From Faeciplasma sp964650705 (GTDB lineage: Bacteria > Bacillota > Clostridia > Oscillospirales > Ruminococcaceae), in contig CAZYUJ010000003.1 of the NCBI GenBank assembly GCA_964650705.1, forward strand, positions 124,001-188,000: a stretch of 64,000 bases of DNA, in the 5' to 3' direction. Shown here piece after piece: positions 25,487-34,675 of the stretch; position 1 is the stretch's first letter, and the number at the start of each line of letters is the position of its first letter. Made by a program: the position numbers and the translations under genes. The notes below the pieces were generated by a model. The model was not told the origin of the DNA. It saw only the letters and a program-made list of their open reading frames with translations, and did no database searches.

Positions 25487-26200
25487 TCAATATCTGAGCT
25501 TGTAGGCTTTCAAAACGTCTCGGCAGAGGCAGAATTTTGACAGCGCAAGCTTTGAGCCGTGTGTGTTTGATACGATATCCGCCAAGAATTTCGGCAAAAC
25601 AGAATCGTATTTGATCTCGAAGATGACACCGCCTTCGGGATATATGGGCACAGACATCATCTTTTCATCGAAGATGTCGGCGCTTTCAACGCCAGCGTGA
25701 AGGGCTTTGTCAAAGGTCAGGCGCACGTTTGACACAGGGTGAAGATATGCCTCACGGTCATAATCGACAACGACGGAGGGCTTTAGCCCTTTTGCTTTTG
25801 CAACCGATAAAACTTCGTGACAAAGCTCGTCATCATAATCGGCAAGGGGCGAAAAATCGCCGGAAAGGATGCTTTCAAAGCACTCTCGGCTGATGGATGC
25901 GCTTCGCTTTGAGATCCGTGAGCCTCGCTTTTCCTTGCACTCAAGCTTTATAACCGAATCGGAGCAGTTATATATTCGGATGCGGTATTTCTTTCTGTCG
26001 GCAGCTCCCGCGAGCTTTTCCCAATAAGCCGAATGGGAAACATCGTCTAAATACAGGCTTCGGATGAAATATTCGCCGTTTTCGCCCGCGTTTTCATCAG
26101 GCGGCAAAAGAGCCTTCAGCCGCTTGCTCATGACCAGATAATCGGGATATGAAAGCAACAGCTTGATCTCATGCCTGTATCGTTTAGGTTTTCGTGCCAA
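25487..26200 (-). CDS. VTC-domain protein, polyphosphate-polymerase-like
   Basis: About 237 residues matching the VTC catalytic domain of vacuolar polyphosphate polymerase, a tunnel-shaped fold lined with Lys/Arg. Family strands are visible: RYRHEIKLLL, IRSLYLDD, KYRIRIYN, IKLECKEKRG, PSVVVDYDREAY and a late FEIKYD. Bacterial copies are often next to DUF4956 and CotH genes. The frame continues upstream, but TTG at 26200 follows GGAGGACACGATC and is the best-supported start. The true product in bacteria is not established. Confidence 0.82.
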   Translation of the reverse strand: MARKPKRYRHEIKLLLSYPDYLVMSKRLKALLPPDENAGENGEYFIRSLYLDDVSHSAYWEKLAGAADRKKYRIRIYNCSDSVIKLECKEKRGSRISKRSASISRECFESILSGDFSPLADYDDELCHEVLSVAKAKGLKPSVVVDYDREAYLHPVSNVRLTFDKALHAGVESADIFDEKMMSVPIYPEGGVIFEIKYDSVLPKFLADIVSNTHGSKLALSKFCLCRDVLKAYKLRY

Positions 26201-26305
26201 GATCGTGTCCTCCAAGATAAATAGCATAGACAGTCTATGTGACACAAATTATACACTCTATGAGTAGATTTTGCAAGCCGAATGAGCAAATTTGAACATT
26301 TTTTG

Positions 26306-26334
26306 TTTACAACGACGAAAGATTTTGTTATAAT
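26306..26334 (+). promoter_or_regulatory. Promoter of the CotH-family gene
   Basis: TTTACA and TATAAT are separated by 17 bases, with TATAAT a perfect -10. This suggests vegetative sigma-A expression rather than a sporulation-only sigma factor. The ribosome site AAAGGTGG follows before the ATG at 26391. Confidence 0.72.
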
Positions 26335-26390
26335 ATGCTTATCATTTATTATGGACTCGTATACTCAGCATTCTTTAAAGGTGGATCAAA

Positions 26391-28925
26391 ATGAATTTAA
26401 GCAAAAGCATAAAGACAAACCGCTCGATTCTTGTTATCGTCATCGCGGCGGCCCTCATCGTTGCCGTTTTGGGCACACTTTGGGCGGAGCAATACGTCGC
26501 AATGAACCCGACAAAGGTCGAGCCTGTTGTCATATATGACGAGGAGGGCAACGAAGTTGTCAACGAGATCGCCGTCGGCTCAACGACGGATGAGCTTATA
26601 AGCTTCTCGGTCGAATGCGGATTCTATTCAAGCACCCAAAAGCTTTATTTGACGACGGAGGAGGAAAACGTCAAGCGTATTTTATATACCAAGGACGGAA
26701 GCGACCCTATCGCAAACGGCAAGGTATACCGTGAGGGGATAACCCTCAAAGAAAATGATGACGGAAGCATCAACTCCTATTCGATAACGGCTTGTATAGA
26801 ATATGAGGGCGGACTGTTCTCCGACTCGGTCACACGTTCATATTTCGTCGGCTCGGACATTGACGAAAGATTTGACTGCTTGGTATTTTCCATCACTATA
26901 GACCCCGACTATTTATATAATTATGAGGACGGCATTTTCATTTTGGGAAAGATGCGTGACGACTTCTTGGCTGAAAACCCCGATTGGCCCGACCTTGAAC
27001 CGACCGACCCTGCGAACTGGAATCAGCGCGGAAAGGCTTCCGAGCGTCCTGCATACGTCGAGGTATATGAGTATGACGGCGAATGCGTCATCTCACAGGC
27101 TTGCGGCTTAAGAATATTCGGCGGCTGGTCAAGAGCGAACGACCAGAAAAACATAAGACTCTATGCCCGAAGCGAATATGACGAGGTGGACAACCGCTTC
27201 AGATATGAATTTTTCCCCGAGGCACTTGATTCTTTGGGCAACAAGATAGATTCATATAAAAAGATAGCTTTGCGTGCTTGTGCCAATGACGCGGGATATA
27301 CCTATCTGCGCGACGATATGATCTCCTATCTCACACAGGAGACTGAGGTCGAAGCGAAATATTCCCGCCCTGCGGCAGTGTTCCTCAACGGCGAATATTA
27401 CGGCTTTGCATGGTGTCAGCAAGTGTTCTCCGAAGACCTTTTGGAGCATAAATATAACCTTGAAGAAAGCGAATGGGATATTTTAAAGGGCTGTGAATAT
27501 ATGATCCGTGAGGACGAGGACAACCCTTATCTTGAGGAAGCAAAGGCGGATTGGGAATATCTTCAGTCGTTTGCATATGAAGACCTGACGGATGATGCAA
27601 AGTATGAAGAGGTTTGCGAGATGCTGGACATTGATAACTTCCTGACCTATTATGCAATTCATTCATATCTCGGCAACGGCGACTGGCCGAACAACAACTG
27701 GAAGATATTCCGTTACAGCCTTGAGCGCAACGAAGGGCTTGAACAGCCCATCCTTACCGAAGCAGGTGAGGATATAACCGACGGCAGATGGCGGTTTATG
27801 CTCTATGATACCGACTTCTGTCTGGGGCTTTACGGCAACGACGCCTTCACAAAGCATATCTCTAATCTGTTTGATGAGACATATTTCAACCTTCAGCCTG
27901 AGGATTGGTTCGACGACGTTCACGATGAGGGTGAAAAATACGTCAGAAGCGACCTTTTGATCAGCCTTTGCAAGCGTGAGGATGTAAGAGAACGCTTTAT
28001 GAGCATCCTTTGCGACATCAAGAACTGGTATTTCAGCGCAGACGTTATCAGCGAAACCGTTGATGAATTCCACACATGGCGCCTGCACGAGCTTGTTGAA
28101 GCCTCAAACAACGGCAAGGCTAACGTCTGGAGCGTCTCGCGCGAGATCGAAAACATAAAATCATGGATAGTCACCCGTGAATATGCGGCAAGAAAGCAGA
28201 TCACGGACGTATTCCCCGAATACAGCACACTCTATGACGTTACCGCAAGCCCCGCCGAGGGCGCAACGATCCACGTAAACACCGTTTCCGTCAAGCCTGA
28301 TGACTATTCCTTCAAGGGCGATTACTTTGTCGGAGTTGACGTTCCCGTAAGCTGCACCGTAGCAGACGGATATGAGTTTGAATACTGGACTGTCAACGGC
28401 GAAAAGATATATGAAGCCGAATTTATACTCGACGGCGAAGCATATCCCGACGGCGTGAAGATCGAGCTTTGTGTGAAGGCTGTGTCCTCAAGGCTCAGAC
28501 TTTCCCAGATCTGCTATAAGTGCTCGAACAGCGACTATATCATCATCGAAAACTTCTCAAACGAGACTCTTTATACAAAGGATATGGTCATCTGGGACGG
28601 CGGAAATTCCGAACCCTATGTTTTGCCGAATGCGACCCTCAAGCCGGGACAGACCCTTAAGCTCGTTTGCCCGAACTATTCCTATGCCGATGCTATCGGC
28701 TGTGTGGAATGCCCCTTTAATCTGAAGGAGGGCGAAACGGTGACCCTTTATACCAAGGGCGGTGAGATAATCGACGAGGTCTATCTCCGTGACGGTACCG
28801 ACGGCGCCGCACTCAAGCTCGATTATCTGACCGGCGAATATTATGAGGTATCCGTCCACGAGAAGACGAGGATCCTCGAAGCCGAGTTGCCCACACGAAA
28901 TTGGGGCGGATGGGGCAATTGGTAA
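26391..28925 (+). CDS. CotH-family kinase with a lamin-tail-like domain
   Basis: An 844-residue surface protein with an N-terminal membrane anchor (about residues 13-32). A chitobiase/hexosaminidase-C-type beta domain follows (about 65-165, with YTKDGSDP). The CotH kinase domain (about 170-610) contains YLRDDMISYL, AVFLNGEYYGF and the metal-site segment LYDTDFCLGLYG. A linker and a C-terminal lamin-tail-like beta domain (about 700-800) complete it. CotH proteins phosphorylate spore-coat proteins in Bacillus, and relatives occur on the surface of gut and cellulosome bacteria. It is divergent from the VTC-DUF4956 pair. Substrate is unknown. Confidence 0.85.
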   Translation: MNLSKSIKTNRSILVIVIAAALIVAVLGTLWAEQYVAMNPTKVEPVVIYDEEGNEVVNEIAVGSTTDELISFSVECGFYSSTQKLYLTTEEENVKRILYTKDGSDPIANGKVYREGITLKENDDGSINSYSITACIEYEGGLFSDSVTRSYFVGSDIDERFDCLVFSITIDPDYLYNYEDGIFILGKMRDDFLAENPDWPDLEPTDPANWNQRGKASERPAYVEVYEYDGECVISQACGLRIFGGWSRANDQKNIRLYARSEYDEVDNRFRYEFFPEALDSLGNKIDSYKKIALRACANDAGYTYLRDDMISYLTQETEVEAKYSRPAAVFLNGEYYGFAWCQQVFSEDLLEHKYNLEESEWDILKGCEYMIREDEDNPYLEEAKADWEYLQSFAYEDLTDDAKYEEVCEMLDIDNFLTYYAIHSYLGNGDWPNNNWKIFRYSLERNEGLEQPILTEAGEDITDGRWRFMLYDTDFCLGLYGNDAFTKHISNLFDETYFNLQPEDWFDDVHDEGEKYVRSDLLISLCKREDVRERFMSILCDIKNWYFSADVISETVDEFHTWRLHELVEASNNGKANVWSVSREIENIKSWIVTREYAARKQITDVFPEYSTLYDVTASPAEGATIHVNTVSVKPDDYSFKGDYFVGVDVPVSCTVADGYEFEYWTVNGEKIYEAEFILDGEAYPDGVKIELCVKAVSSRLRLSQICYKCSNSDYIIIENFSNETLYTKDMVIWDGGNSEPYVLPNATLKPGQTLKLVCPNYSYADAIGCVECPFNLKEGETVTLYTKGGEIIDEVYLRDGTDGAALKLDYLTGEYYEVSVHEKTRILEAELPTRNWGGWGNW

Positions 28926-29010
28926 GACACTCACGGTGTTCTTCCCGTGAAAGGCTCTTTTTCGGAACCGCGGCGCCGTCAAAAGCTTTATACAACTTGC
29001 CGGTGCCTAC

Positions 29011-29039
29011 TTTACAAACGCTTATGTTTATGTTATAAT
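29011..29039 (+). promoter_or_regulatory. Promoter of the DegV gene
   Basis: TTTACA and TATAAT are separated by 17 bases, ending about 55 bases before the start codon. Confidence 0.72.
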
Positions 29040-29093
29040 TTCCACAGCATTTTGTTGAAATGACAACAATTATTAATACATAGGAGAATTTAT

Positions 29094-29945
29094 ATGGCTA
29101 AGATAAAAATCACCTGCGACTCGACTTGTGATCTTACAAAGGAAATTTACGAAAGACTTGATGTTTGTGTTAAGCCTCTTGGCATCTATTTGGGCGAAGA
29201 GCTTAAACACGACGGCATCAACGTCAACGCTCTTGAGATCTTTGATTACGTCTCCAAGACAGGCGTTTTGCCCAAGACCTCTGCTTGCGGCATCGCAGAA
29301 TATGAAGACTTCTTCAAGCCTTTTGTCGATGACGGCTATGATGTGATCCACATCAACCTTTCAAGCGCTCTTTCATCCTGCCACCAGAATGCACTTTTGG
29401 CAGCAGAAGAAGTCGGTCACGTATACGTTATCGACTCGAAGAACCTTTCGACCGGCTCGGGTCATTTGGTTATGGAAGCCGCAGAGATGGCTCAAAGCGG
29501 AATGGAAGCTAAGGACATCGCCGACAAGCTAAACGAAATGAAGCAAAAGCTTGATGTCAGCTTCGTCGTTCAGACCTTGGACTATTTATATAAGGGCGGC
29601 CGTTGCTCGGGCGTTGCGGTTTTGGGCGCAAACGTGTTGAAGCTCCGTCCCTGTATCGAGGTTGACCCTGAGACGGGCTCTATGGGTGTGGGTAAGAAAT
29701 ACCGCGGAAACATCCACAAGACCTTGCACGACTACGTTACCGACAAGCTTTCGGGAAGAGATGACCTTAACCTTAAGAGGATCTTTGTAACACACTCTCA
29801 TGCTCCTGCCGAAGTCGTTGAAGAGGTCAAGGCTCTCGTTAAGGAGCTTGCTCCCTTCACGGAAGTTATCGAAACTATCGCGGGATGCACTATCACAAGC
29901 CATTGCGGTCCCGACTGTCTCGGAATCTTGTTCTTTACGAAGTAA
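29094..29945 (+). CDS. DegV-family fatty-acid-binding protein
   Basis: A 283-residue DegV domain protein. The N-terminal strand with Ser/Thr/Asp (ITCDSTCDLT), the PKTSACGIAEYEDFF lipid-headgroup segment and the Ser-Ser-Ala-Leu-Ser turn are family marks. DegV proteins (FakB-type) bind fatty acids for phosphorylation by FakA. No fakA gene is close, so a role in exogenous fatty acid use is inferred. The next gene begins 22 bases downstream and may be cotranscribed. Confidence 0.92.
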   Translation: MAKIKITCDSTCDLTKEIYERLDVCVKPLGIYLGEELKHDGINVNALEIFDYVSKTGVLPKTSACGIAEYEDFFKPFVDDGYDVIHINLSSALSSCHQNALLAAEEVGHVYVIDSKNLSTGSGHLVMEAAEMAQSGMEAKDIADKLNEMKQKLDVSFVVQTLDYLYKGGRCSGVAVLGANVLKLRPCIEVDPETGSMGVGKKYRGNIHKTLHDYVTDKLSGRDDLNLKRIFVTHSHAPAEVVEEVKALVKELAPFTEVIETIAGCTITSHCGPDCLGILFFTK

Positions 29946-29966
29946 CACGAAGGAGAGGGAGAGAAA

Positions 29967-30983
29967 GTGGAAGAAAATAAAAAATACATGATACCGAAAA
30001 ACCCTTTGGGCGGTGTCAATATAGTTACGGAAGCTTTGGTAGGTCTTGGCGTTGAAGGTGACCCGGAGCAGATAAGACATGTTGCGGAATGCGAAGCCGT
30101 TAAGATCACCGATGAAGACTCGGTCGAAACATGTGTAAAAGTGCTCGCTGACTTGTTGACGGTTCACCTCGCACAGTTGAACGCACAAATAGATGATCGC
30201 AATAAAGGCCACCTTTATTCCAATCCTATCGAGCTTATCCGTGAGGAATCCGCAAAGAAGAAAAACAAAAAGATCGAACACACCGGCAACATCGCCCAGA
30301 CACATGAGCGCTTAAAGGAGCTCGACAGCAAGATCGTCAGCGAGGAGACCCCGAAGCAGATGATGCAATGGGTATTCTGGTCGGCACTTATCGGTATAGT
30401 TCTTTTGGTTTTGGCGATACTCAGCGTTAAAACGGGCGGCGCAGTCAATCTGATCACCTGGATGATCGACTCAAAATGGTTCTTGATATTGTTTATGTTT
30501 GTGACTATCGGTCTTAGCCTTTATTTCCGATTTGTCTCTGCGGGCGTGCTTATGGTCATAGGATTCCTCGTCCTGGCGTGGATAGTCATAAAAATGCCCG
30601 GTCTGACCTCGTTTATCATAAACGGCATTTTGTTCGTGGGATCCGCAATACTGCTGTTTTCTGCGGTATGCGGCATATTAAGTGCTATTAAGTATAAGCC
30701 TCTGCCCGAGGAGGAGCATATAGCAAATCAGGCGCTAATCGCCGAAAAAGAAGCTTTGAAAAAGGAGCTTAACGAATACAGCGACGTTATGATCTCAAAA
30801 TTGAACATTATGAAGCAGAAATTCACGGATAACGACTGGCCTTTCCGCAAGGAGCTTTCGAAGCACTTCGTATTCACCAAACCCACGAACGGAGCAGTTG
30901 ATGAATACCACAACTTCAGCGCCGGCGATGTCTATGGTTTCTTCAACTTCCTGAACAAATATTACTCAAAAATGAAAAAATAA
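29967..30983 (+). CDS. Membrane protein of unknown function
   Basis: A 338-residue protein starting with GTG behind AAGGAGAGGGAGAGAAA. A soluble N-terminal part (about 1-125) is followed by about four hydrophobic helices (about 130-230). A charged, probably coiled segment (about 240-290) and a short C-terminal domain end in WPFRKELSKHFVFTKP. No family is recognised. It is probably cotranscribed with the DegV gene and ends before a strong palindromic terminator. Confidence 0.65.
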   Translation: MEENKKYMIPKNPLGGVNIVTEALVGLGVEGDPEQIRHVAECEAVKITDEDSVETCVKVLADLLTVHLAQLNAQIDDRNKGHLYSNPIELIREESAKKKNKKIEHTGNIAQTHERLKELDSKIVSEETPKQMMQWVFWSALIGIVLLVLAILSVKTGGAVNLITWMIDSKWFLILFMFVTIGLSLYFRFVSAGVLMVIGFLVLAWIVIKMPGLTSFIINGILFVGSAILLFSAVCGILSAIKYKPLPEEEHIANQALIAEKEALKKELNEYSDVMISKLNIMKQKFTDNDWPFRKELSKHFVFTKPTNGAVDEYHNFSAGDVYGFFNFLNKYYSKMKK

Positions 30984-31050
30984 AAAATGCGGACTTTTCG
31001 GATCATACGGCAAGCTACGGTTCGGGAAGAATGTGAGCGGCATAAACAAA

Positions 31051-31080
31051 TGGCTGTGAAAACGATCGTTTTCACAGCCA
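31051..31080. terminator. Perfect palindromic bidirectional terminator
   Basis: A 30-base perfect palindrome (TGGCTGTGAAAACGA and its inverse) is followed by TTATTATTTT on the plus strand. It separates the two convergent unknown membrane-protein genes. Confidence 0.82.
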
Positions 31081-31088
31081 TTATTATT

Positions 31089-31931
31089 TTAGTATCGCCA
31101 GCCGTATGGGAAATCAACATAACCGTCCGTGCGCCAAAAAGTACGGCGAGCACCGGTCTTGGGACATTTATACTCTGCGTGATCTCCCGAATCGTGTGCA
31201 AGCTGCCACGTATTGCCTTGGTCGTCGGTCACCGAGGAGGGGAATCTCGAGCCGGAGGAAGCCTTCGGATATTCAAGCTCGTCTTTATCCGCTGCGACAG
31301 CCGTATTCGACATTGCTCTTTCTCTCTTCTCGCTGTTTCTGTTCAATGCTGCAGCAACGCCTGAGGGCATAAACCAGAAAAGCAAAGCGATCACCCACAT
31401 GTATTGGCATATGAACGCAAGCACAGAGGTCGGCAGGAACAACAGCTTTAGCCAAAATCCGTCAACAGTCATCGCAAATCTTGCGGCGCAGAAGCCGAAA
31501 ACGGCAAGAGAAATGATAAACAAAGTGTCTCTTAAGAAGATCAGCGGCTTTTTAGCCAAGATCACTTGAATGATAAATATGAAGATTATGCTCACTCCGA
31601 GAAATATCAACTCATATTTCGCAAAGCCCCAGTCCTTGATATTATGAATCGTTAACGGAGTTTTTCCGTCGGTGCCGCCGCCGACAAGACCGAAAATAGT
31701 GCCATAGCCCGACTGACCGATACAACAGCCCAAAAGATAGGCGTTGACGGCAGGGAACAGGTATCTTTCATAATAAAATACGGCATTAGGGTCAACCGTT
31801 ATAGAATAGAAGCAGTAAAGCGCATACACGAGCGAGCCGATCAAAACAATTGCCATCAGCGTCTGAGGGCTGATGGCAAGAGAGATCTCACCTTCCGCCT
31901 CATAGGCTTTATCAAATAAACCGTCAAACAT
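31089..31931 (-). CDS. Multi-helix membrane protein with a soluble C-terminal segment
   Basis: A 280-residue protein with about five hydrophobic stretches in residues 20-195, then a soluble tail (about 200-280). The tail has the pattern GNTWQLAHDSGDHAEYKCPK and a Gly-Trp-Arg-Tyr end. No family is recognised. It is transcribed alone and convergent with the previous unknown gene. Confidence 0.6.
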   Translation of the reverse strand: MFDGLFDKAYEAEGEISLAISPQTLMAIVLIGSLVYALYCFYSITVDPNAVFYYERYLFPAVNAYLLGCCIGQSGYGTIFGLVGGGTDGKTPLTIHNIKDWGFAKYELIFLGVSIIFIFIIQVILAKKPLIFLRDTLFIISLAVFGFCAARFAMTVDGFWLKLLFLPTSVLAFICQYMWVIALLFWFMPSGVAAALNRNSEKRERAMSNTAVAADKDELEYPKASSGSRFPSSVTDDQGNTWQLAHDSGDHAEYKCPKTGARRTFWRTDGYVDFPYGWRY

Positions 31932-31995
31932 TACCGTTCACCTCAAATTCAGATTGATATAAGTATAGGCTATCAGGGCATTTTTGTCAACAGTC

Positions 31996-32024
31996 TTGAC
32001 TTGCAAGGCTAAAAACTATATAAT
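31996..32024 (+). promoter_or_regulatory. Promoter of the DUF308 gene
   Basis: TTGACT and a perfect TATAAT are separated by 17 bases, about 20 bases upstream of the AAGGAAAGGGG ribosome site. Confidence 0.75.
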
Positions 32025-32048
32025 CATGAGAAGGAAAGGGGTCTGTAT

Positions 32049-32528
32049 ATGAAAAAGGTTAAAGTTCGTATCATCATCTCAGGGTTGTTTTCTATTGTTA
32101 CAGGAGTTATGCTGGCTCTTCTCAGAGGCAGTGTTTTAAGCTTGATACTCACTGTTATCGGTGTCGGGTTCATCGTTACTTCGCTCCCCAATAAGATCAT
32201 TTACCTCAAAAACATCAACAAATTCCACATTATCAGGATCGTTATCGGCATCTGTATGATCATTTTCGCTAACACCTTTATCAACCTCAGCATGTATATG
32301 CTTGGTATAGCTCTGATAATTTACGGAATTTTTGATTTTATCAGCTGTCGCTCCATCACCAAGCGCTTCTCCTCACTATACATCCGTCCCATTTTGACCC
32401 TTGTCGCAGGGATATGCATCACCTTCAATCCCATGGGCTCGATGGAGACGCTGTTCTTGGTCTGCGGAATTCTTTTGATAGCAGGCGGCGTGTGTGATCT
32501 TTATCGGGGCATTACGCTAAGAGTTTGA
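32049..32528 (+). CDS. DUF308/HdeD-like membrane protein
   Basis: A 159-residue protein with about five hydrophobic helices and almost no soluble part, in the style of HdeD/DUF308. The helix ending in YGIFDFISCRSI is typical of the family. In enteric bacteria HdeD aids acid resistance. The role here is unknown. It is monocistronic with a good sigma-A promoter. Confidence 0.72.
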   Translation: MKKVKVRIIISGLFSIVTGVMLALLRGSVLSLILTVIGVGFIVTSLPNKIIYLKNINKFHIIRIVIGICMIIFANTFINLSMYMLGIALIIYGIFDFISCRSITKRFSSLYIRPILTLVAGICITFNPMGSMETLFLVCGILLIAGGVCDLYRGITLRV

Positions 32529-32590
32529 ACGCAGCTCGGTCTGTTTCCATACTATACCGAGCTTAGGAAACATATCACTTTTGCAAACAA

Positions 32591-32624
32591 AAAGAGAAGA
32601 CCCGTATATGCGGATCTTCTCTTT
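32591..32624. terminator. Bidirectional terminator downstream of putP
   Basis: AGAGAAGA pairs with TCTTCTCT, with an inner CCG/CGG pair and A/T runs outside. It can end both the DUF308 and symporter transcripts. Confidence 0.8.
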
Positions 32625-32639
32625 ATTATATGCGTTATA

Positions 32640-34184
32640 TCATTCCTTTGCTGACATTGCCTGTGAGGCGCTGACGGTTACCTTTTCGTCGTAGCAGGCA
32701 AATATCTCGTCTACCCTCTTTTCATCAGGCTTTTTGGTCAAAAGGCTGATGACAGGAACGATGATGATTCCCAAAATCATTGTGAATGCGCCGCAGTTGA
32801 TCGAGCTCTGTAAGAACGACGGGAACAAGGACTTTGCGAACGTATTGAGGATCATGACGGTCGGGCCCATTGCCATACAGACCATACAAGCTGCCTTTGT
32901 TGTCTTTTTCCAATAGAGGCCATAGAGCAAAGGAGCCAAGAAAGCACCCGCCAAAGCGCCCCAGGAAAGTCCCATCATCTGAGCGATGAATGCAACGTTA
33001 GTTGTATACTGAACGATCGCGATAATGACCGAGATCACGATAAATACAGCAAGCAGAACTCGCATGATGGTGACCTTTTTCTTTTCGCTCATTTCCTTTT
33101 TGGAAAGAGGAACCAAGAAGTCAAGCGTCAGGCTCGAGCTTGAGGTCAAAACGAGAGATGAAAGAGTTGACATCGAAGCCGCTAAGACGAGAACGATGAT
33201 AAGACCCATCATAACGTCGCTGAGGTTCGAGAGCATTGTCGGAACGATAGAGTCATATCCGTTTTCGGCAACCGATTCGGGAGTCGAGAAAAGTCTGCCG
33301 AAGCCGCCGAGGAAGTAGCATCCGCCTGCGACGACAGCTGCGAACAGAGTGGAGATGATAGTACCTGTATAGACGCTCTTTTCGGATTTGATGGCATAGA
33401 ATTTCTGAACCATCTGAGGAAGTCCCCAAGTGCCCAAAGATGTAAGAATTACAACGCCCAGAAGGTTTGCAGGATCAGGGCCGAAGAAGGAAGCGAAAAC
33501 GCCGGGCTGAGTCGAGGTTGCGGGATCAGAGACCTCAGCAAGAGCGGAAAGAGAGCCCAAGAAGCCGCCGTTGATCTTGAGCACTGCGCCGATAACGGCA
33601 ACGATGCCGACGAGCATGATGATGCCCTGAACAAAGTCGCTGATAACCGTTGCCATATATCCGCCCGCGATAACGTAGATAGCGGTGATGAGAGCCATGA
33701 TGATGATACAGATAGTATAATCAATGTTGAATGCCATCTCGAAAAGTCGGCTAAGACCGTTATATAAAGAAGCGGTATAGGGAATCAGGAAGATGAATAT
33801 GAGAACCGCCGCAAAAATACGCATTGCGCGTGAATCAAAGCGCTTTTCAAAGAAGTCGGGCATAGTTGCGGAATTGAGCGAGTGTGTCATAAGTCTTGTT
33901 CTTCTGCCCAAGATGACCCAAGCCAAAAGCGAGCCGATGATACAGTTGCCGACACCCACCCAGGTTGAGGCAACGCCGAACTTCCAACCGAACTGTCCTG
34001 CGTATCCGACGAAGATAACCGCAGAGAAATAGGATGTGCCGTAAGCGAATGCGGAAAGCCACGGGCCGATGTTACGTCCGCCTAAAACGAATCCGCCGAC
34101 GTCCTTGGTGCTTTTCGACGAATAGATGCCGATAGCTATCATTATTGCGAAGAAAACTACAAGCATAATAATTTTGATTACCAT
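32640..34184 (-). CDS. putP: Sodium/proline symporter, SSS family
   Basis: A 514-residue sodium:solute symporter with about thirteen membrane helices. The GGRNIGPWLSAFAYGTSYFS opening and the GLPQMVQKFYAIKS segment fit the sodium/proline branch. It would import proline (possibly another small solute) with sodium. It is transcribed alone and divergent from a small membrane protein and proS, but not in the same operon. Confidence 0.87.
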   Translation of the reverse strand: MVIKIIMLVVFFAIMIAIGIYSSKSTKDVGGFVLGGRNIGPWLSAFAYGTSYFSAVIFVGYAGQFGWKFGVASTWVGVGNCIIGSLLAWVILGRRTRLMTHSLNSATMPDFFEKRFDSRAMRIFAAVLIFIFLIPYTASLYNGLSRLFEMAFNIDYTICIIIMALITAIYVIAGGYMATVISDFVQGIIMLVGIVAVIGAVLKINGGFLGSLSALAEVSDPATSTQPGVFASFFGPDPANLLGVVILTSLGTWGLPQMVQKFYAIKSEKSVYTGTIISTLFAAVVAGGCYFLGGFGRLFSTPESVAENGYDSIVPTMLSNLSDVMMGLIIVLVLAASMSTLSSLVLTSSSSLTLDFLVPLSKKEMSEKKKVTIMRVLLAVFIVISVIIAIVQYTTNVAFIAQMMGLSWGALAGAFLAPLLYGLYWKKTTKAACMVCMAMGPTVMILNTFAKSLFPSFLQSSINCGAFTMILGIIIVPVISLLTKKPDEKRVDEIFACYDEKVTVSASQAMSAKE

Positions 34185-34329
34185 ATACTGTCCCCCATTT
34201 GTCGTTTCATCGGGAAATCCCGAATATGTTTACAGTATAAAGCTTTAAAGCATAAAAGTCAATAGACAGAGGCTAAATTGCTCGCCTAGAATTGCACAAA
34301 ATCAATGTCGTAAACTTGTTGAAATTTAC

Positions 34330-34358
34330 TTGCAAATTGCTCTGCAGTGTGATATTAT
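34330..34358 (+). promoter_or_regulatory. Promoter of the small membrane protein-proS unit
   Basis: TTGCAA and TATTAT are separated by 17 bases, about 40 bases upstream of the ATG at 34400. No T-box is visible upstream of proS. Confidence 0.62.
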
Positions 34359-34399
34359 ACCATTATCAATGCATATTTCATCGGAAAGGAGTGCCCAAA

Positions 34400-34651
34400 A
34401 TGCTTTATGCTATCACGTTGGGAGATATGATGGAGTTCTTTTTGAAGTGCGGACTCATCTTTGCGGGACTTTATTTGATAATCGTTTTAACGCCTAAGCT
34501 GGCAAACTTCATTGACAAGAAGCGGGCACAGAAAAAAGACCCCTATGACGGGGTGCCGAATCCCGCAAGGGTGGACGATGAATCTATAAAAACCGAAAAT
34601 GACGCTTCAGAAAGCGAAAATCCGAATACGGAAAGTAATACAAAAGAATAA
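34400..34651 (+). CDS. Small single-helix membrane protein of unknown function
   Basis: An 83-residue protein with one hydrophobic helix (about residues 11-33) and a charged, Asn/Glu/Ser-rich tail. A GGAAAGGAGTG ribosome site precedes the ATG, while the frame upstream lacks one. The next gene, proS, begins 24 bases later, so they are probably cotranscribed. No family is recognised. Confidence 0.6.
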   Translation: MLYAITLGDMMEFFLKCGLIFAGLYLIIVLTPKLANFIDKKRAQKKDPYDGVPNPARVDDESIKTENDASESENPNTESNTKE

Positions 34652-34675
34652 TTATACAAATTGGAGAGATATATT

